NCBI RefSeq assembly: GCF_007655135.1
Contig: NC_045134.1
Coordinates: forward strand, 18,872,568-18,936,567
Origin: Punica granatum
Lineage: Eukaryota > Streptophyta > Magnoliopsida > Myrtales > Lythraceae
Length of the DNA stretch: 64,000 nucleotides
Direction: 5' to 3'
Shown here: positions 31,859 through 45,379 of the stretch, one piece after another
Position numbering within the stretch: the first letter of the stretch is position 1
Layout: every line of letters begins with the position of its first letter
Position numbers and translations under genes: made by a program
The notes under the pieces: model-generated
What the model saw: only the letters and a program-made list of their open reading frames with translations
Told to the model about the DNA's origin: nothing
Databases searched by the model: none

Positions 31859-34800
31859 TGTCAGCACCCCGTTTTGGTTCACCGGCTCCAAGGAAGAGCA
31901 AAATCGTCATTTTTGTCATCCATCAAAGGGAAGTATTTTCAGCTAATTGCTCGAACATTCACGACTTTCGAAAATTGGGCATTTTTCTAATTCGACACCA
32001 ATTTTATGATTTTTTCAGAAAAAGTACTCTATGGGACTTTCTCAGGCTTTATGTGCATCAAATTCGAATTTCAAAATCTAGAACAAAACTCAGGACCAAA
32101 ATATATTTTTATGCATAATATTGATCATTGAATTTTTTTGAACATAATGGTGGTCTCAGATTATTTTTTGGATGTCCGATTGAAAAGACGAGAATTTCAG
32201 GCCTTATGTGCATTGATGCCAATTTTTTAAATTCAAGACGATACTTGAGATTCAAAAATATCTTTCTGGATAATATTGACCCCTGAATTTTTTTGGACAC
32301 AACCGTGGTTCCAAAATATTTTTTGGATGCCGAATTGAAAAGATAAGGATTTCGAAATAATTGAGCAATTACGATTTATGCGTGTCGGATGTTCGACGTA
32401 GACTTTTACCGAGATTCGATTTCCATCGAGCCTAATTGTAATTTTCACGGAGCCAATTATATTTCGAATTCCTCAATTTTAAAGTTTTTCATTCCAAAAT
32501 TATGATCGGATCTCGAAAAATCAAAATTCGCTCGAGGGACACTCGTACGAGTAAATTAAATAATAATAATAATAATAATAATAATAATTTGTTTGACAGA
32601 GTGGAGCCGACCCCCCTGTCACTTGCACTGTTCTTCGTCCTTTTCTGATTTAGGTTGCAGTTGGCTTTCATTTTTCTTTTTTTCCTTTTTGCTTCATTCC
32701 TCCTCTGCTTCCTAGTTGACCAGCCTTTTTCTTTTATTTTCTTTCTTCTTTTTCTCATGCAGGTCGCCTGGTCTTCTGCTTCAGAAAGCCCATCCCCTAT
32801 GCCCGACTCCTTTGCACACGCCCTGCCATTCATCTGCTTCACGACTCCATCAACATCTCAATCTCCTTTTCCACACGGCATCTCCGCTGTTCTCTTCGAT
32901 CTTCTGCAGTTTACAGGATGCCCATGCCCCTGCAATTCTGACTATCAACCTTCTTTTCTTCATTTTTTTTCCCTGCACGGAAACTCCCCAGGAACCACCC
33001 TCTACTTTGGTTTCTTCTTCAGGGCATCAGCTCAGGTTCTTTCGATTAGAGGTCACCAGCTCCCACCCCAGCTGATCAGTCTCTCTCTCTCTCTCTCTCG
33101 GTCTCTTTCTCTTTGGCTCGGGCCAAAAAAAAAAAATTCAGCTGCAGTAACGGGCCCCACGAGCTCGTTGAGTTCCCCTCAGCATCCTCACCCTAGCCGG
33201 ACTCCTTTCAGCGGAGGCTCTCTCCCCTTCAGCTCATTTTCCCCGACCTTCCCACAGCACATCCCCGGAGCCCTCAGTTCATCGATGGCGGCTCCAGTCC
33301 TTGCCCCCAGCTGACTCTCGATCCCCTCAGCGCACTGGCCCTTTCCCTCAGCGCTCGACCCCTGTCCCCCGGCTCAGAGCCCTCAGCTGAAACCATTCCC
33401 TCGGTTTCCAGCTTCACGCCATCCCATCATCTCCATTCTTCCTCATTCTTATCCACCGTTCCCTCCTGATCATGCCACCCCATCACTTGCTCTTTCTTGT
33501 CTTCCTTGGCAGCTTCCATTCTTTTTCTTTTACACACACCAGCAAACGTTTTGATCGCTTCTCGTGCCTTCCTTGAGCTCCGTGAGCTACTTGAAGCTGC
33601 TGACAGTGCCCCGAAGTCCCTGAGCTGAGTCTCTCGTACATTTCTCTAATTTATCTCCTTTGCTAGTCGTGTTTTGTCCGTTTATTTTCGTTTTTGCTGC
33701 TTCTTTTCTTCACTTTTGTAGGTTCTTCCTGGAGCTGCCACGCCGCTGAACGTCCTCATGTTCCCGAGCTGTGCTGAGTTGCCGAGGACGGCCGGTTAAC
33801 AGTCCGCTCTAGCCTCCGTTCGTGGACAACCCGAAGCCTCACGTGTTTCCTCTCGATAATGGCTCGGGAAAGGTAAAATTTTCGAACTTAGCGGCACATA
33901 TAGGACTTCCCTTGATTTGTTTGCGGGATAACTCTGATAATGAGAGGAAAAGTGGTCTTGCAAACAGTGATGATGAGTGGGATCTTTTTTGAAACGCAAT
34001 TTCATAAAGTTTTCAGGATGTTTCAGTTATGTTCCTATAGGCTTTACATTGTTTTCAGAATTAGCACGGCACTTTTTTATCTGTTTCAACATAGTCCTGG
34101 GCCATTTTCAGCATTTTCAATTCAGCCACAGATTTTTCCAGACAATTCATGTCAGTCCAGAGAACTTTTCGCAATTTCCAGTTCAATCCCTAACTTTCTT
34201 AACAAATCTAAAATGGCCCCTGACCAGCATTTTACATTTTCAAAGTTATCCATGACTTTTGAACTGTTCGAAATCAGTCCCTGCAACCTAGGGGTGTGCA
34301 TGGGTACCGGGTATACCCAGAACCGGTCGGAACCTACCCAGTAGGGTAAGGTCCGAGTAGCTCGTATTGAAAATAGGGTAGGGTCCGGGTATTAAAATCA
34401 GGAACCGATGAAAATCGGTTCCGGTTTCGGTTCTTGATTACAGGGTATCCAGAACCGGTAACCGGGACCGGATATTTATTTAAAAAAAAAGGAGAAAGAG
34501 TAAAGTTAACAGAACCCTTGGCCCTTGCAGTCCCTCCCTCCCCCTCTCTCTCTCTCTAGGAATCCGAGAAGACGACAAGAGCCTTTTCTCTCTCTCTCTC
34601 TCTGTTGCCGCAACCTACACTCCCTCCTCCCTCCTCCCTCCCTGCGAAGATAGAAGGACCAGAATCAGCGGAGCTGAACCAAAAATGCCAGGACTCCGAG
34701 CACCGTCCGATTACTCTCAGGAACCGCCTCGTCATCCTTCTCTCGTTTTAAAAGTCTTTTCTTGGATTGTGTGTAATCATATTTTCCCTTTTTTGGCATT

Positions 34801-36214
34801 AATTGGATGATAAATTATATGTTCAACGTATTAGTTTTAATTAATGTGCACGGATTTGGGTTTCGGTGACTATCTCGCACGCACGAGGGTCTAAGAGTGT
34901 ATCGGCCATCATTGATCGGTCATTCTTGGCCTTCAGAGACCAATCGCTTAATAAACCCGCAGTATCCAAGATATAGGACGGTAATCACTAAAAGAATTTC
35001 ACATATAGGGAAGGGGACGTGTAACTTGGCTAAATAAATCACTCGGCTTTAAGCAAAATGCACAAATTGACAAATTACCGGTAACCGAGTCGATAATTTT
35101 AGAATGGGTTTATCTGTTGATAAAACGCGAAATTTGACTAATCATACACTTGGCATAATTAAACGAGGCAAGTAGGCAAAAAGGGTTAGGTTATGGGCTT
35201 TCAGGTGAAAAACATGCTTTTGGCATAATCTGTTAAAGCCGTATTATCACAATGCAGAACAATTTAAAACAGACCCACATATACTTAGTTGGCCAAGCAC
35301 TGCGCTTGCCAATGTTCTGTTTAGGCTAGGAAATTATTTACCTAACAATCCCGGTATATAATTGGCTAATCACGTAAACTTGGCGCTTAATACACAATTT
35401 ATCTGTAGTAATCTATTTTCATCTGTTTTTGTCTGTTTTTGTTCATTTTCGTCTGTTTTATCGCGGCCCTAGCCCATAGGATACGATGCACATGGGGTCC
35501 AACGCCTCTCACCGTCGATCACGGGTCTAACGCTCATGCACGCCGAGTGCGCGTAACTCGAGTGCGGAATCGGGTTTTGCCTTGACTTACTGCTTCGCTC
35601 CTAGTAATGTCTATGTGGAAGACGACTCGAATCGGGTTGGTAAGTCGTGGCCGGACATGACCCGGGAGCTCGACCGATCACATGGCTATCACAAAAGTCA
35701 AATGACTCTTTTGCTATCCGTCGGTTCGGTTAGACCCGACCCCCTGCTCTCTGAGCCCGCGTTGCCTTAATTTCGATTTCGGTCATTCAAAATCACGCGG
35801 TGAGCATGAGTGGAATATTTGGCCTAATGCAAATTGATCGGGTCCATGTACTGTATCACGTCTTTATTTTGTATTTATTTAGGAGCACATTGTAAGGGCA
35901 TCTTCTGTATTTTAATTCAGTCATTGTAAAGACCCCGGTCGGTGAGCAGATGGTCCAAGTTTTTCATCGAAGTTACGGTGTCAAAACGGGTGAGAAGTGT
36001 GCAACCTAATTCACGCGATAAATGAAATAGAACGGCAAATCCTAGATAAACAAAGTACCGAAAGGGCGTGGGGATATATGCTCGCACGTAATAGAACTTC
36101 CGGATTTGGAACTTTCGGTTCCGCAAGACCAATGCCTTAGCAACTGGGTGTATCCCGTACCCCTATGCCCGGGTAACTTGCCGGCTCTCGATTTTCGGGT
36201 CATAAAATGGCAAG
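31859..36214 (+). mobile_element. Long gypsy (Tat/Ogre-like) LTR relic
   Basis: Starts TGTCAGCACCCCG and ends near AAAATGGCA, followed two bases later by TGGCGACTC, the start of the tRNA-Arg-type primer binding site used by Tat/Ogre elements. The downstream internal region is missing after about 36230. Inside is a pyrimidine-rich, C-rich tract (32640-33800) with CT repeats, and a nested copy of another repeat at 34289-34500 (GGGGTGTGCATGGGTACC). No gag or pol is seen. The single-LTR reading is inferred from end motifs. Confidence 0.4.
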
Positions 36215-36921
36215 TGGCGACTCATTCTTACACGTGTCTGTCACATGTCCCCATAAGAAGTTGGACACTCCCAAACCGTGCGATAAGGCCGAGTCGAACA
36301 CGAGCTCGAACAGTTTTCAAATTGACTCAGCATGCTTGTACTCTTAGTCAGAAGGGATCAAGACACTGACATAGATAAAGCTTTCCATACTATTTTTATC
36401 TTCATTTTTTCAATGCCGGCGCGGGAGATTTCTAACTCTAAAGTAGCTAATAGAGACTTAAAAATTCCCTTTTGTCGATATTTCTCGCTGGTAGCTGCAT
36501 TGTCATTGTTGGTAGTTACTCTAATCATTGTTAGTTTTATCTACCGTTATATGCTCATAAGTCTCAAGAACATGCTAAGCAAGTGGAAGATTCTAATATG
36601 AAACTACCCGACAAGAAGAAGAAACTGCATAAACCTAGAAAGAGCAATCGTATTAGGACTTGCGCATTTGCATGACTTGAGAATAATACTTCGCGAATTG
36701 AAGTCTCAGTGTTGATAAATAAGAAATTATTATTACGTGCAAAGCTATCCGATATGGGAATCAACAAACTCTTTTCATGCTATTATGTCTTTCATGGGTT
36801 AGCATGCTACTTGTTTTCACCACTTTATAGCCTTGAAAGAGATGTTTAGTTTGTTTGTCGTTCGATATTCTCAATTGTTAAGTAGAATATCATGTTTGCC
36901 ACATTTTTCTCTATTTTCATA
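36215..36921. other. Intergenic with dispersed repeats
   Basis: 36280-36410 matches 25876-25985, and 36575-36910 matches 31130-31470. No gene is recognised. Confidence 0.55.
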
Positions 36922-37266
36922 GGGGAATATACCTAAAATAGTCCATGATTTACCCGTTTTGTCAAATCTATCATATGTTTTTTTTTGTCAAATCTATCAC
37001 ATGGTTTACTTTTTGCATCAAATTTATTCCGACGTTATCTTTTCCGTCGACATCTAACGGTCGTGCTAACGTGGCGCCTACGTGGCAAGTGTGGCCCACT
37101 ATCTCTCCACGTGCCACGTTAGCACGACCGTTAGATGTCGACGGAAAAGATAACGTCGTGATAGATTTGATGCAAAAAGTAAATCATGTGATAGATTTGA
37201 CAAGAAAAAAACATATGATAGATTTGACAAAACAGGTAAATCATGGGTCATTTTAGGTAAAAATCC
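36922..37266. mobile_element. Hairpin MITE (family B) copy 2, 345 bp
   Basis: Same design as copy 1 at 15651. The core is a long, nearly perfect palindrome around GTCGACATCTAACGGTCGTG and its inverse. The flanks TATTTTCATA (36912-36921) and TTTTTTCATA (37267-37276) match at 9 of 10, a candidate target duplication. Confidence 0.88.
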
Positions 37267-37276
37267 TTTTTTCATA

Positions 37277-38682
37277 TAATAGTGGTTTTTTTTTCCTTTT
37301 GCTACTAGAATCTACCTCCTTTCTTAAATGCATATATATGTTAGCATGTTTCACATGCTAAATTTCATTCTAATGAGTTAATTTACCATATTATTTTTCT
37401 TTGTGTTTGAAAATAACGAATCATCAAGCAATCATTTTGCATTAATAAATGAAAGAATCTAACATTGATATAAAAAAAAATCTTAAAATGTAGTTTCTCA
37501 GAGCTATTTAGTGATATATAACAAGGCATAAATCCAACTTTCCTCGGAAGTGATTTTGCAAAAGATTCAATGTTTCCCGAGAACCCATCATCAAGAGCCA
37601 TGATTGAATATAAGTTCCGTCTAAATTTTGCAAGAGATACTTTATAAGATAACTTGTGGAAGAAGATAAAGTGGATTGCATGTCCTTGCTCTCATTGACA
37701 GCGACTCGTATTGTTTGAGGATCTTATTTACCGTTATGTGTCGAAGAACATGTTGTATGATAGTACGAACATGTCTACCCCTGATATCATGTGGCTGAGG
37801 GTCAGATCTAGTGGCTTGGACAATTACGCTATATGAAGGTGTTTAAACAACCTGTTGAAATGTTCGAATAAATATACAATAGATGATATTAGTATTTGTT
37901 ATGGCAAATCATTCTTATTATTCGCTAATCAATTGTTGACAGTCTTGTTGATCTAAAACTATAAATTCTCATTTATGCTCATTTTTCGTCTACCTATATA
38001 TTATCCTTTTATTTATGCATGTTAATCTTTGCACCAGTTGGTCAATTAGATTCCATTCAATTGATCTAACTATTTCAATGTTTTGTTCCGACTCAAACAT
38101 TTTAATACAATTATGCAAGTCCTATTTTATTATGCGAATGTTATTCATTTTGTGTGATAATACGTTAAGCGGCACATCATGTTTGCCACAGTTTATGCTA
38201 TTTTAATTAACTCTGAAAGTAGCTTCTTGGAGCTTATTGAGTATGCAGGTTGAAAAATCTAGCTTTCCTGGGAAGTAATTCTCGTCACTGAAAATAACAA
38301 TTATTATTAAGTTTTCCAAAAGTAATAATGGTTATTAATAGCAGACAATCGTATTTTCTTCTTCTTTTTTTATTTATTTATTTTGAATCACTAGAGAAAG
38401 ATTTTCCTATAGAGATTCAGGTAAAGAGCTTGTATTCCATCCAAACATGCAGTCATAGTAGCCAGTAAGCACCCGAACTTCTGCATGCTAATCAACCGAT
38501 CATATTTGAATAATTTATTATACTTAAACATTTTAATATAACTAGTAGGTAGGTGGGTGCGTTTTGCATGCATACCATCTAAATGTGTACATCAGAGGTC
38601 GTATCCGAATTACATGTGGTGTGGCCGTGGCATATTCTTTTTCCAAAATTTTCAATAATTTGTATTATGAAGTAGCCACAAA
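37277..38682. other. Intergenic, nothing recognised
   Basis: AT-rich with short frames. A weak echo of the 36 kb repeat occurs near 37730 and 38165. No gene. Confidence 0.5.
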
Positions 38683-39238
38683 CATTGTTATCAGAACCGG
38701 ACCGGACCGGCCGGTTCGACCGGTCGGACCGGGAACCGGCACCAAGTCCGGTCCGGTTCGCCTAAAAACCGAAATGACAGCTTTGAACCGCCGGACCCAT
38801 TGAACCGGCCGGTTTTAAGCAAAATTTCATTAAACCGGCCGGTTCTATGGGTTTTTATGGGTTTCCTATTTAATGTAAAAATTGGTTGGTTGTGTAAAGA
38901 TTTGAACTCATGACCTCTTACTTTTCATATTAGCATACTACCAACCAAGCCACCACCACTTTTTTGTTCTTTTAACTCTACTTTTAAGTACTTATTAAAA
39001 TAAAATATTTATTTTGAAGTAAGAAATATTAAATATAGATACTTTCTTATACTATTGTTATATTTCTTTAAAATCATCATACTTTTATCTTAATTATCAT
39101 AATTTTTTTAATAATATGAATATTTATTTTATTTTAAATAAACGAGCGGTCCGACCCATCGAACCCCCGGTTGGACCCATAAACCCATGACCCCGTACCC
39201 CTTCCGGTTCATCATCCGGTCCGGTTCTGATAACACTG
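38683..39238. mobile_element. hAT-like non-autonomous element, 556 bp
   Basis: Left end CATTGTTATCAGAACCGG, right end CCGGTTCTGATAACACTG. A perfect 8-bp duplication GCCACAAA flanks it (38675-38682 and 39239-39246), as expected for hAT. The interior is rich in CCGG/GGCC boxes and includes a tRNA-like stretch read on the minus strand (38890-38960; B-box-like GAGTTCAAATC, TGGCTTGGTTGG upstream). No transposase. Confidence 0.85.
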
Positions 39239-39246
39239 GCCACAAA

Positions 39247-41200
39247 GCTATTACCAAAACATAATAATATAATTAAAAAAGGTCAATTTTTGAAATGTTC
39301 CTATTCATTCCACTGAAAAAAATGTTCCTATTTAAGAAGGGTCTTATTCCATGGGGAATGTTCTGTTTATGGTTTAAGTATCTGTGCTTTCATGGTATTA
39401 CATATGGACTCTTGATTTTTAGTATGACATCTTACGGTTTCTAAAATGTTAGAACTTTATATAGAAAATATCATATTCCTGTCTAATTTGGGAAAATGAT
39501 GGCCTCGTGAAAGAGGGAGGAGAGAGGAGAGGAACTAGTGGGGTTAGTAGGTGGGTAATAATATATTTCCTATATGCTATATATAAATTGAAGTTTATGT
39601 GATAAGGGCATTTTAGGGAATGAAAATGAGACTAAAAGGTGTGCTATGCCTTCATATAATAGTGTAAATGAGAGCGGACCTGAAATTTGAGGCTTGCCAG
39701 ATAACCTCATAATGTTGGGATGACTGATGTGAAATTTTATCAATTTTGTTATTTTTAAAAAATTTATATAATAAATTTTAATAAATATAAATTCTTTATT
39801 ATTTTTTTCTATTTTTGATAATGATTTGAAATTTGAATTCTTCAAATAAATATCATCTAACAAAAAGAGTAAAGAAAAATGCCACTTTTCGTAATTGTTC
39901 TTTTGATCATCAACATCATCAAATTTTCATCTCCAGCGGAGATCTTCAACTCCGTGGTAGCCTACGACTCGATCAATGACAGGTCTCTTTACAATCCTTC
40001 AATGATTGTAATTCCTCTGCTTCTAGAGACGTCTTACTCCCAAACTACGTGATGTAAAATACACACTGGATCTATAAGCGACTACATGATATAAAATATC
40101 CATTGGATCTATAAGCGATTGAGTCTATCTCCAACCCAAAAGCTTAAGCTGATAGGTTGTGACACCCAATCTCTTATTTTTCAATGTGACCAAACTAACC
40201 ACGAGGTTCACACTCGGGCCTGACTTAACATGAGGCGCATTCTAGGCTACCTCAAACTGGACCTGGCCACACTCGGGCCAACATGGGTGCATTTTTCGAC
40301 TACCCTCACAAACAGACCTTAAACCGGGTATGGTGTGAGTCCACACACGTGGATGCGCGATGGCATAATCCGCTCTGATATTATATAAAATACCAACTGG
40401 GCCTATAAATGACTAGGCCTATCTTCAACCTAAAAGCTCGATCTGATATGTTGTGGTATCCAATCTCTTATGAACTTGTGAAATTCCTCTTATATTTTCG
40501 ATATGAGACTTAACTCATCCTTAACTCTCAACACAATCAGACAAAAGCGGGGTATATTGAGTTACTGTCAAAATTCTTTCTTTAAAGACATGGAGATGTC
40601 TTGGCTGGAGAGAAGATGAACAGTTCTACGCGTACAATGCCCATGAAGATAGGTTTCTTTCGGTACTAAACAGTTTACGCTTGGCGTAAATTATTAATTA
40701 TTATGTGTATATTTTCCATAGGAAGGTTCAGCAGCAAGAAGGACATGTCTCTTAAAGTGCAAGGCTTATCGGTGAATGCCCTTTTTAAGCAGTGAACGGG
40801 GCAATATTGGAATATTGCAATTAATACGAGGGCATTTTTGAATTGAAATTTGGAGAAACAAATTGAGCAGCTTCGCACTTTTAAATATGGGATAGAAGTA
40901 TTGATTTTACAAATACTATTTTATAATGTTGTCAATTAGGTGTAGCTTCATTTTCGTTGCTGATGAATCCAAATTTTGCCCTCTAACCGACGAGGGTGCT
41001 TCATGTTCAGGGCATATGGTTCTTATATAATATGAAGTTTTATTATGCAATTTCCAGTAGATTCTATTTTGGAGTTTTAGTGATCACTCGATTCCACGTA
41101 CTGTGTGAGATCAAAGCTTTGCTTTGGCCTTTGAGAGACAAATCCACAAGACCAGCAAAGCCTCACAGTCACAATCTCCTGTAGGCTTTACAGTCAAGAA
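39247..41200. other. Intergenic with a short repeat pair
   Basis: Sequence at 40040-40170 (GATCTATAAGCGATTGAG, CAAAAGCTTAAGCTGATAG) recurs at 40375-40470 in diverged form. No gene is recognised. Confidence 0.5.
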
Positions 41201-41491
41201 TGTGTTTGGTTTTAGTGTTGAGTTTTGCTTTTAATTGGTTTGTTGTGATTGTGTTGTTGAACAGTGAGAAAAATCGTGAAAAAGTAATGAATAGTTGAGA
41301 GAAAGTAATGATTATGTTGTTGAATTGTGGAAAAAAAAAGTAATGAATAGTTGAAAAAATTAAGTATTAAAAATTGAATTGAATAATTAAAATATTTGAA
41401 GAAAAAGAGAAAAATAATAATTGTGTTATTGAATTGAAAACAAATAGAGTTGAGTGAAGTTGAGTTAAAAATTTTTTTAGAATCTAAACAA
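41201..41491. mobile_element. MITE family A, copy 3 (inverted)
   Basis: Left end TGTGTTTGGTTTTAGTGTT, right end TAGAATCTAAACAAG. The core (AGTAATGATTATGTTGTTGA) is the reverse complement of the cores at 2100-2230 and 27980-28090. Confidence 0.65.
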
Positions 41492-43330
41492 GTTTTCATA
41501 ATTATTTTTTTAGTCAATCATCGTAGAATTTCCATAAAACTAACTTAGGAGGCCATAAAAGCTATTGTAAATGAATATTGTAACTAATAAGCACCAATTC
41601 TCATAATATATTTTATTTAGTTACTTTGTACTTAATTAATTTGATAATTGATTATCTTCTTAAATATTTGTTCGAAAACTAATCAGCTCTTTTTTTTTCC
41701 CGGACAGAGAACATGCATCCCGTCCATTATCACTTTAGATTTTTCATTTTATCTGTAAAATCAAGAGGCGTTCTCGATCTCTAAAACTAAATCCTGCTCT
41801 TGTGTCAAATTATTGGAATTTGGAGTCATGCGGTGCTTCAATTGATTTATAACCCCTCCTCTGCAATTTTAAGTGGTCCTACCTCATATTGACATGGCAA
41901 AAAAAGAACCAATGATATTTCTTTAATTAAAAATAATTATATTAATTATTTGAGTGATTAATATCAATTCTCATGTTTTATGCAATTTAATTGGTATTTT
42001 TTCACGTCACATGACGAGTGATAGAGTCCGATTTTGTACCTCAAACCCTAATTGCTTCATAAGTTTCGGACATATCCTTTGGGCTCGGCTCTGAGAAGCT
42101 AGGCCCGGAGTCCATCATTTGCCCCTTGTTTGGATCCTAAATTATTCAAGAAGTGAACGCTAGTCGACGCGCCTCCTTCACCAAATGGTGGCTAGACAAG
42201 CGCATGAATTGAAGTGGGTTATGGCGAAGTGTCATTTTGTAGCCCACCAATAGACCCTATGAAAAGTACATGGGTCTTGCCCTTTGTCCACCGAGCGCTC
42301 GCATCGAATGGCTCATCCTCTGTGACATAAGTAATCGCTTTACTAGACGAAATCATCGTTTGGTCTTTCCCATGATTTGCTTAAAGTAGTATAGATACTT
42401 TTCGGGGATGAGCCATCAGTGAGCTCCTGATATGTTGTCGCTTATGAAGTAACTCTCTGTGGATCTATGTGAAGAGCTAGAGATCTCTCCTGAATAAGCG
42501 ATCGCTTCACAAGGAAAAGTCAATTGTCTTCATGGAGTGGAAGTAGAAGATAAAAAGGTCGCTTCATACCTCTTGCTTCATTCACTGAAGATGGGAGCAA
42601 GGAGATTGATGTGGAATGCTCTGCCCCTACTGATGAGTACATGTGCGACTGCTACCAGTTGATCATGCTAGCGAGTATCATGTCGTCGAGTATGGAAGAT
42701 TCTTCAGTGTATAGTTTTACTGAAGAGTGTAATATAGTTACCCGCACATTAAGTAGTCTTCCAATATTGCCCCTAGTGCGAGGGAGCGGCCGCAAGAATT
42801 GCCCCGAGGACTCACCCTAAATTTTGTTACAATTTGAAGGTGGAAATTAAAAATTAAAATTAAAAAATAAAATAAAATACGTGAGGTGAGACTCAAACAA
42901 AAAATAAAAAAAGTGATTCAGCAGGGGAAAAAATAGTGATGTGGTGAGAGCGAGGCAGGAGGTAACGACCCATGGGAGAAGAGGGTTGGAGTTGCGAGGG
43001 ACACCTGTAAGAAGAGGACAGAGAAAGGAGTTTAAAAAAATGGGCAATATTAATATTCTATCACATAAATTATATTAAAATTTATCATCAAATTTTAAAT
43101 CTACAACGAACTTCGACTTATAACACTAAAATACATAAATTATTACTTAAGATTAACATCTGCCATTCCATTAATTTTTAGTTTACTTTTCTGATGTGGT
43201 AAGCCTATATAGCTAACGACTCCTTTATAGCAATTAATAGAGGATGATGGTGCCATGTGGCACAAAGATTGACTCATTGCACCCACATATATTTTTTGGT
43301 TAAAATCATTATGAAAAAAGAACAAAATTG
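41492..43330. other. Intergenic, nothing recognised
   Basis: Mixed AT-rich and moderate-GC sequence (42050-42830) with frames under 75 codons. No gene, RNA or repeat is recognised. Confidence 0.5.
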
Positions 43331-44451
43331 ATTTACGAACACTTCCTAAATACATGCATGTGTTTGTAATGGGTGTTAAGTAATGGACATTAATTTGTTA
43401 AAGTTGCAATCAGCCACGGATGTAGGACCGAAGTACCAGTGGGTGCAAACTCCGATCTATTCTTGTCTTATAAGATACTACGATGACAATTAGTTCATGT
43501 ACTAGAAGCACTACAGTAAATGTCGCTCTCTGTTAGGAAGAATGAATATTCAAATGAAAAATATATAATATCCAATGAATTCCATCGAAAAACTCCCTAG
43601 AATTTTAAAAATGACTCTTTTCGAACAGATAGAAAATTATAGTTAAACAAAAATTCTGCAGAATTATATTGAGATGAGAATGATTTTAAATCTATGGCCT
43701 CTCACTTCAATATCAACGTCTAATTCGGTCTATCAAAACTTCTTTACTTATCTAAACTAGCAATTTTTGTTACTTATTATACTATTCTACACTTTTAGTT
43801 TTTAATATATATAATATATATTTAAGTTTCATTTAAAAGTCCCTATGGAGTTCCATCAGGCCGAATTGTTTTCTGTAAGCTCTTTCAGAAAATCCCAGAA
43901 ATGTCATCGGGAAATTTCCAACCTATTTATATAATTTATTGTAGAGAACATTTGAAAAAACGAATTATGAAAATAAAAAAATTAGTCTATAAAATCTGAA
44001 ATATTGTGAAGCATTCTATGATTATTCTTTCTATGAGGAGATTTGTGAGATTTTATAATTTCCTTGAACCCAAATCTTTATTTTTCTTAAGCACCAATTG
44101 AATTAAAATGAAAAGATATATGCAAATATGTATAATTAAGTTAAACTTTTCACAATGTAGTGGGGTCAATTGACCCCACTGAAAATGTTGGATCTGCCCC
44201 AAGTTGAAACTATCACATATTCAACCAAGTTAGTACTTTATTTCAACTGTGAAATGTTGGTAAGGGCCTAATTTTTTAATTTTAGTTATAATGAGTTGCT
44301 CATGATCTTATAGATGAAAATAAAAGTTAGGATGCAATACTTAGTTTTAATTTTGATTCCGTTAAAACGTCTCATATAAACTAGAGGAATAATAATATTT
44401 TGCTTCCTCTAAATGTTCGCATAGTAGACATTTAATCTTAGTTTCGTAATA

Positions 44452-44497
<46 letters not shown>

Positions 44498-45345
44498 CGC
44501 GCGCGTACGCGCGCCGGGCTTCCATATAAGCCTTTTGCCTTAGTCCTCAGTTCAAGTTGATTCGACGACACTTCATGTCCTCACAATTAATATGTACATA
44601 AATATTTTATCAACTTATTCATGCATTTTTCAAGAATCAACATTAAATTAGACCCTGAGAATTGTCTCTAATTATGACTTCTCAGCTGTACTTCATTGAT
44701 TTTTGAACAATTCCAGAATACATGTTTTGTAATGGGTGGTAAGTGATGGACATTGACTTATTAAACTTGAAATTAATTATCATATAATAAACCAAGTTTG
44801 CTTTATTTTAACCTTGGAAAGTTGGTAAGGACCTTACCAAGCAAAAAAAAAAAAAGTTGGTAAGGACCTAATTTTTGAATTAGTGATAATAAGTCGGCTA
44901 TGATCTTATTGATGAAAATAAAGTCCGGAGAATGTGGTAATTTTAATTTTGATTCAATTAAAACGGGACGCATATAACATTATGTTTCCTGGAAATGTTC
45001 ACAGTTCAAGTTGATTTGATTCCAAGTTCCCACAATTAATACATACATAAATATTTCGGAATATTTTGTGTATTTATTCATGCATTTTTCAAGAATAACA
45101 TTGAATTAGATATTCAACCAGTTAAGTGCTTTATTTCAACTTTGGAATGTTGGTAAGGACCTAATTCTAATTAGTTATAATAAATTGTCATGCTCCCATT
45201 GATAAAAATAAAAGTCCATAGAATGCGATACTTAATTTTAATTTTGATCCCGTTAAAACATGACTTATATAAACTAGAGGAAGAATAATGTTTTGTTTCC
45301 TCTAAATATTCACATAGTAGACATTCATTCTCAGTTTTGAAAGAG

Positions 45346-45379
<34 letters not shown>

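Noticed and set aside
32655..33314. 219-codon plus-strand open frame with hydrophobic start
   Set aside because: Lies in a pyrimidine-rich tract of the putative LTR. Phe/Leu/Ser/Pro bias follows from the base composition, there are no motifs, and a CT repeat runs through it.
38890..38960. Possible tRNA gene
   Set aside because: Only A- and B-box-like motifs are seen; no cloverleaf, anticodon stem or 3' end could be built, and it lies inside an hAT-like element.
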